Shown: positions 63,070 through 64,000 of the stretch, piece by piece
How positions within the stretch are numbered: the first letter of the stretch is position 1
Layout of the letters: each line of letters begins with the position of its first letter
Program-made: the position numbers and the translations under genes
Notes under the pieces: model-generated
Told to the model about the DNA's origin: nothing
The model's input: only the letters and a program-made list of their open reading frames with translations
The model's database searches: none
DNA from: Streptomyces sp. RPT161
GTDB taxonomy: Bacteria; Actinomycetota; Actinomycetes; Streptomycetales; Streptomycetaceae
Length of the DNA stretch: 64,000 nt
Direction of reading: 5' to 3'
NCBI RefSeq assembly: GCF_027533845.1
Contig: NZ_JAPZVN010000028.1
Location: 1 to 64,000 of the forward strand

Positions 63070-64000
63070 TCAGGTCCAGCCGAGGGTGGAAGGCACCATG
63101 TACAACCCGAACCCCATCACCAGCAGGCACAGCGTCCAGGTCAGGTACTTGCGGAAACCGCGCATCCGCCATTGCTCGGGCAGTGCCTTGGCCTCCAGGG
63201 CCAGCAGGAAGCCCAGCACGATGGGCAGCAGTAGTGCGTTCATCACCTCGACGTCGACGCTCAGATTGACCAGGTCGACGCTTGCCAGCACCAGGACCGC
63301 GCCCACGACGTGGGCGAGGGCGTAGGTGATGTAGAACTTGGCGGTACGGCGGTTGGGGCGTTCGTTGAGGGTGTGCTTCCAGCCGAAGACCTCTGCCAGG
63401 CCCCACGCCCCGGCCAGCGAGGAGACGATGGCGGCGACCAGTGCCGCGCCCATCATCCCGAGGCCGAACAGCACGGTGCCGCCGAGGTGCCCGAGGTAGG
63501 GGGTGAGCGCACCGGCGATCTGGCCGACGGTGTTGAGCGCGGCGCCGGGGTTGTGCAGGCCGATGGTGGCGGCGACCGCCACCACCATGGAGATCATGAT
63601 GAGTTGGGTGAGGACGGCGCCGAACGCGGTGTCCTGGCGGGCCTGTCGGATGGTGGCGACCGACAGTTGCTTGTCGATCACGGCGCCCTGCTGGTAGAAG
63701 ACCATCCAGGGCATGATCACGGCACCGACGTTGGCCGCGACCAGGAGCAGATAGGAACTGTTGCCCAAAGGCATCGAGCCCAGTCCGTGTGCCATCGCGC
63801 CGATGTGCGGGCGGCTCATGAACATCGCCACGAAGAAGGCGAGTTCGGCGAGACCGACGGCGATGCCGATCCGCTCGACCCGCCCGTAGCTGCCCGTCAA
63901 GGCCAGGGCCAGCAAGAAGACGGTGGCGATGGGAATGGTGACCCAGGGCGAGACGCCGAACAACTGGCCAACTCCGGCAACTCCGGCGAACTCGGTGAGC
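63070..64000 (-). CDS. NRAMP-like divalent metal transporter, 5' end beyond window
   Basis: At least 310 residues are visible with about nine hydrophobic helices; the frame continues through base 63999, so the true start lies outside. The helix-6 region reads NVGAVIMPWMVFYQQGAVID, the NRAMP position that normally has MPH; here His is replaced by Trp, as in a branch of NRAMP-related proteins with altered metal selectivity. The helix-1 DPGN motif is not in the window. Substrate could be Mn, Mg or another cation; not decidable here. Confidence 0.82.
   Translation of the reverse strand, partial: LTEFAGVAGVGQLFGVSPWVTIPIATVFLLALALTGSYGRVERIGIAVGLAELAFFVAMFMSRPHIGAMAHGLGSMPLGNSSYLLLVAANVGAVIMPWMVFYQQGAVIDKQLSVATIRQARQDTAFGAVLTQLIMISMVVAVAATIGLHNPGAALNTVGQIAGALTPYLGHLGGTVLFGLGMMGAALVAAIVSSLAGAWGLAEVFGWKHTLNERPNRRTAKFYITYALAHVVGAVLVLASVDLVNLSVDVEVMNALLLPIVLGFLLALEAKALPEQWRMRGFRKYLTWTLCLLVMGFGLYMVPSTLGWT

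Noticed and set aside
1-64000. CRISPR arrays, tRNA or rRNA genes, intact transposases, riboswitches
   Set aside because: I saw no regularly spaced repeats, cloverleaf sequences, IS ends or known riboswitch cores; a covariance-model search would be needed to exclude small RNAs.

Overview
This GC-rich window looks like the chromosome of a Streptomyces or closely related actinomycete. Support comes from the strong G/C third-position bias, frequent GTG starts, ATGA/GTGA start-stop overlaps, families typical of Streptomyces (DUF3052, DUF4190, SpoIIE-type sensors, Lrp proteins with two HTHs) and a Pls-type membrane amino-acid polymer synthetase. Species cannot be named from sequence alone.

Layout. 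0-3.2 kb: the 3' end of a large A-T-membrane synthetase of the epsilon-poly-lysine synthetase (Pls) type, ending at a strong terminator. 3.3-6.4 kb: phosphoglucomutase and an unusual GNAT-AAA+ ATPase fusion. 6.5-11.8 kb: an MFS exporter, then a three-gene Fe(III) ABC importer behind a good iron box. 11.9-15.2 kb: small regulatory and secreted proteins, with a decayed patch holding a SulP C-terminal remnant (one-base deletion) and a second frameshifted gene. 15.2-18.0 kb: a MarR regulator divergent from a ClC channel with a palindromic operator between them, then a two-gene HTH / Clp-N-domain operon with twin palindromes lying on its promoter. 18-25.4 kb: glutamate-cysteine ligase, two methyltransferases, a MerR regulator, a GNAT enzyme and a run of very small membrane or secreted proteins. 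25.5-29.1 kb: photolyase, SDR and NTF2-like genes in one direction.

29-39.2 kb is the most interesting part. It is a five-gene operon in which the Pls architecture appears split: (1) a carrier-protein domain fused to the Pls-type six-helix, three-beta-helix membrane part but lacking an adenylation domain; (2) a separate half-condensation/A-T-TE synthetase; (3) an Fe(II)/2-oxoglutarate dioxygenase; (4) SbnB; (5) SbnA. The last two make L-2,3-diaminopropionate. My reading is a pathway for an oxidised or polymeric diaminopropionate peptide. It resembles poly-diaminopropionate synthetases in its membrane part and the dapdiamide DdaA-D set in its soluble part, but matches neither.

39.2-45.6 kb: an SMP-30-like protein, HtpG, an Fpg/Nei glycosylase, an SDR remnant, and a sigma-factor-like gene preceded by a coupled 9-residue leader peptide and a Crp-like palindrome. 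45.7-51.3 kb: a ribose-type operon (LacI, RbsA, an RbsC-RbsB fusion, RbsK) behind two LacI-type operators. 51.5-64 kb: DUF1330, an amino-acid permease, a TPR-like protein, a multidomain SpoIIE phosphatase sensor, an Lrp-like regulator, two carboxylesterases around a TetR gene, and the 3' end of an NRAMP-like transporter running off the right edge. I recognised no tRNA, rRNA, CRISPR array or intact insertion sequence.
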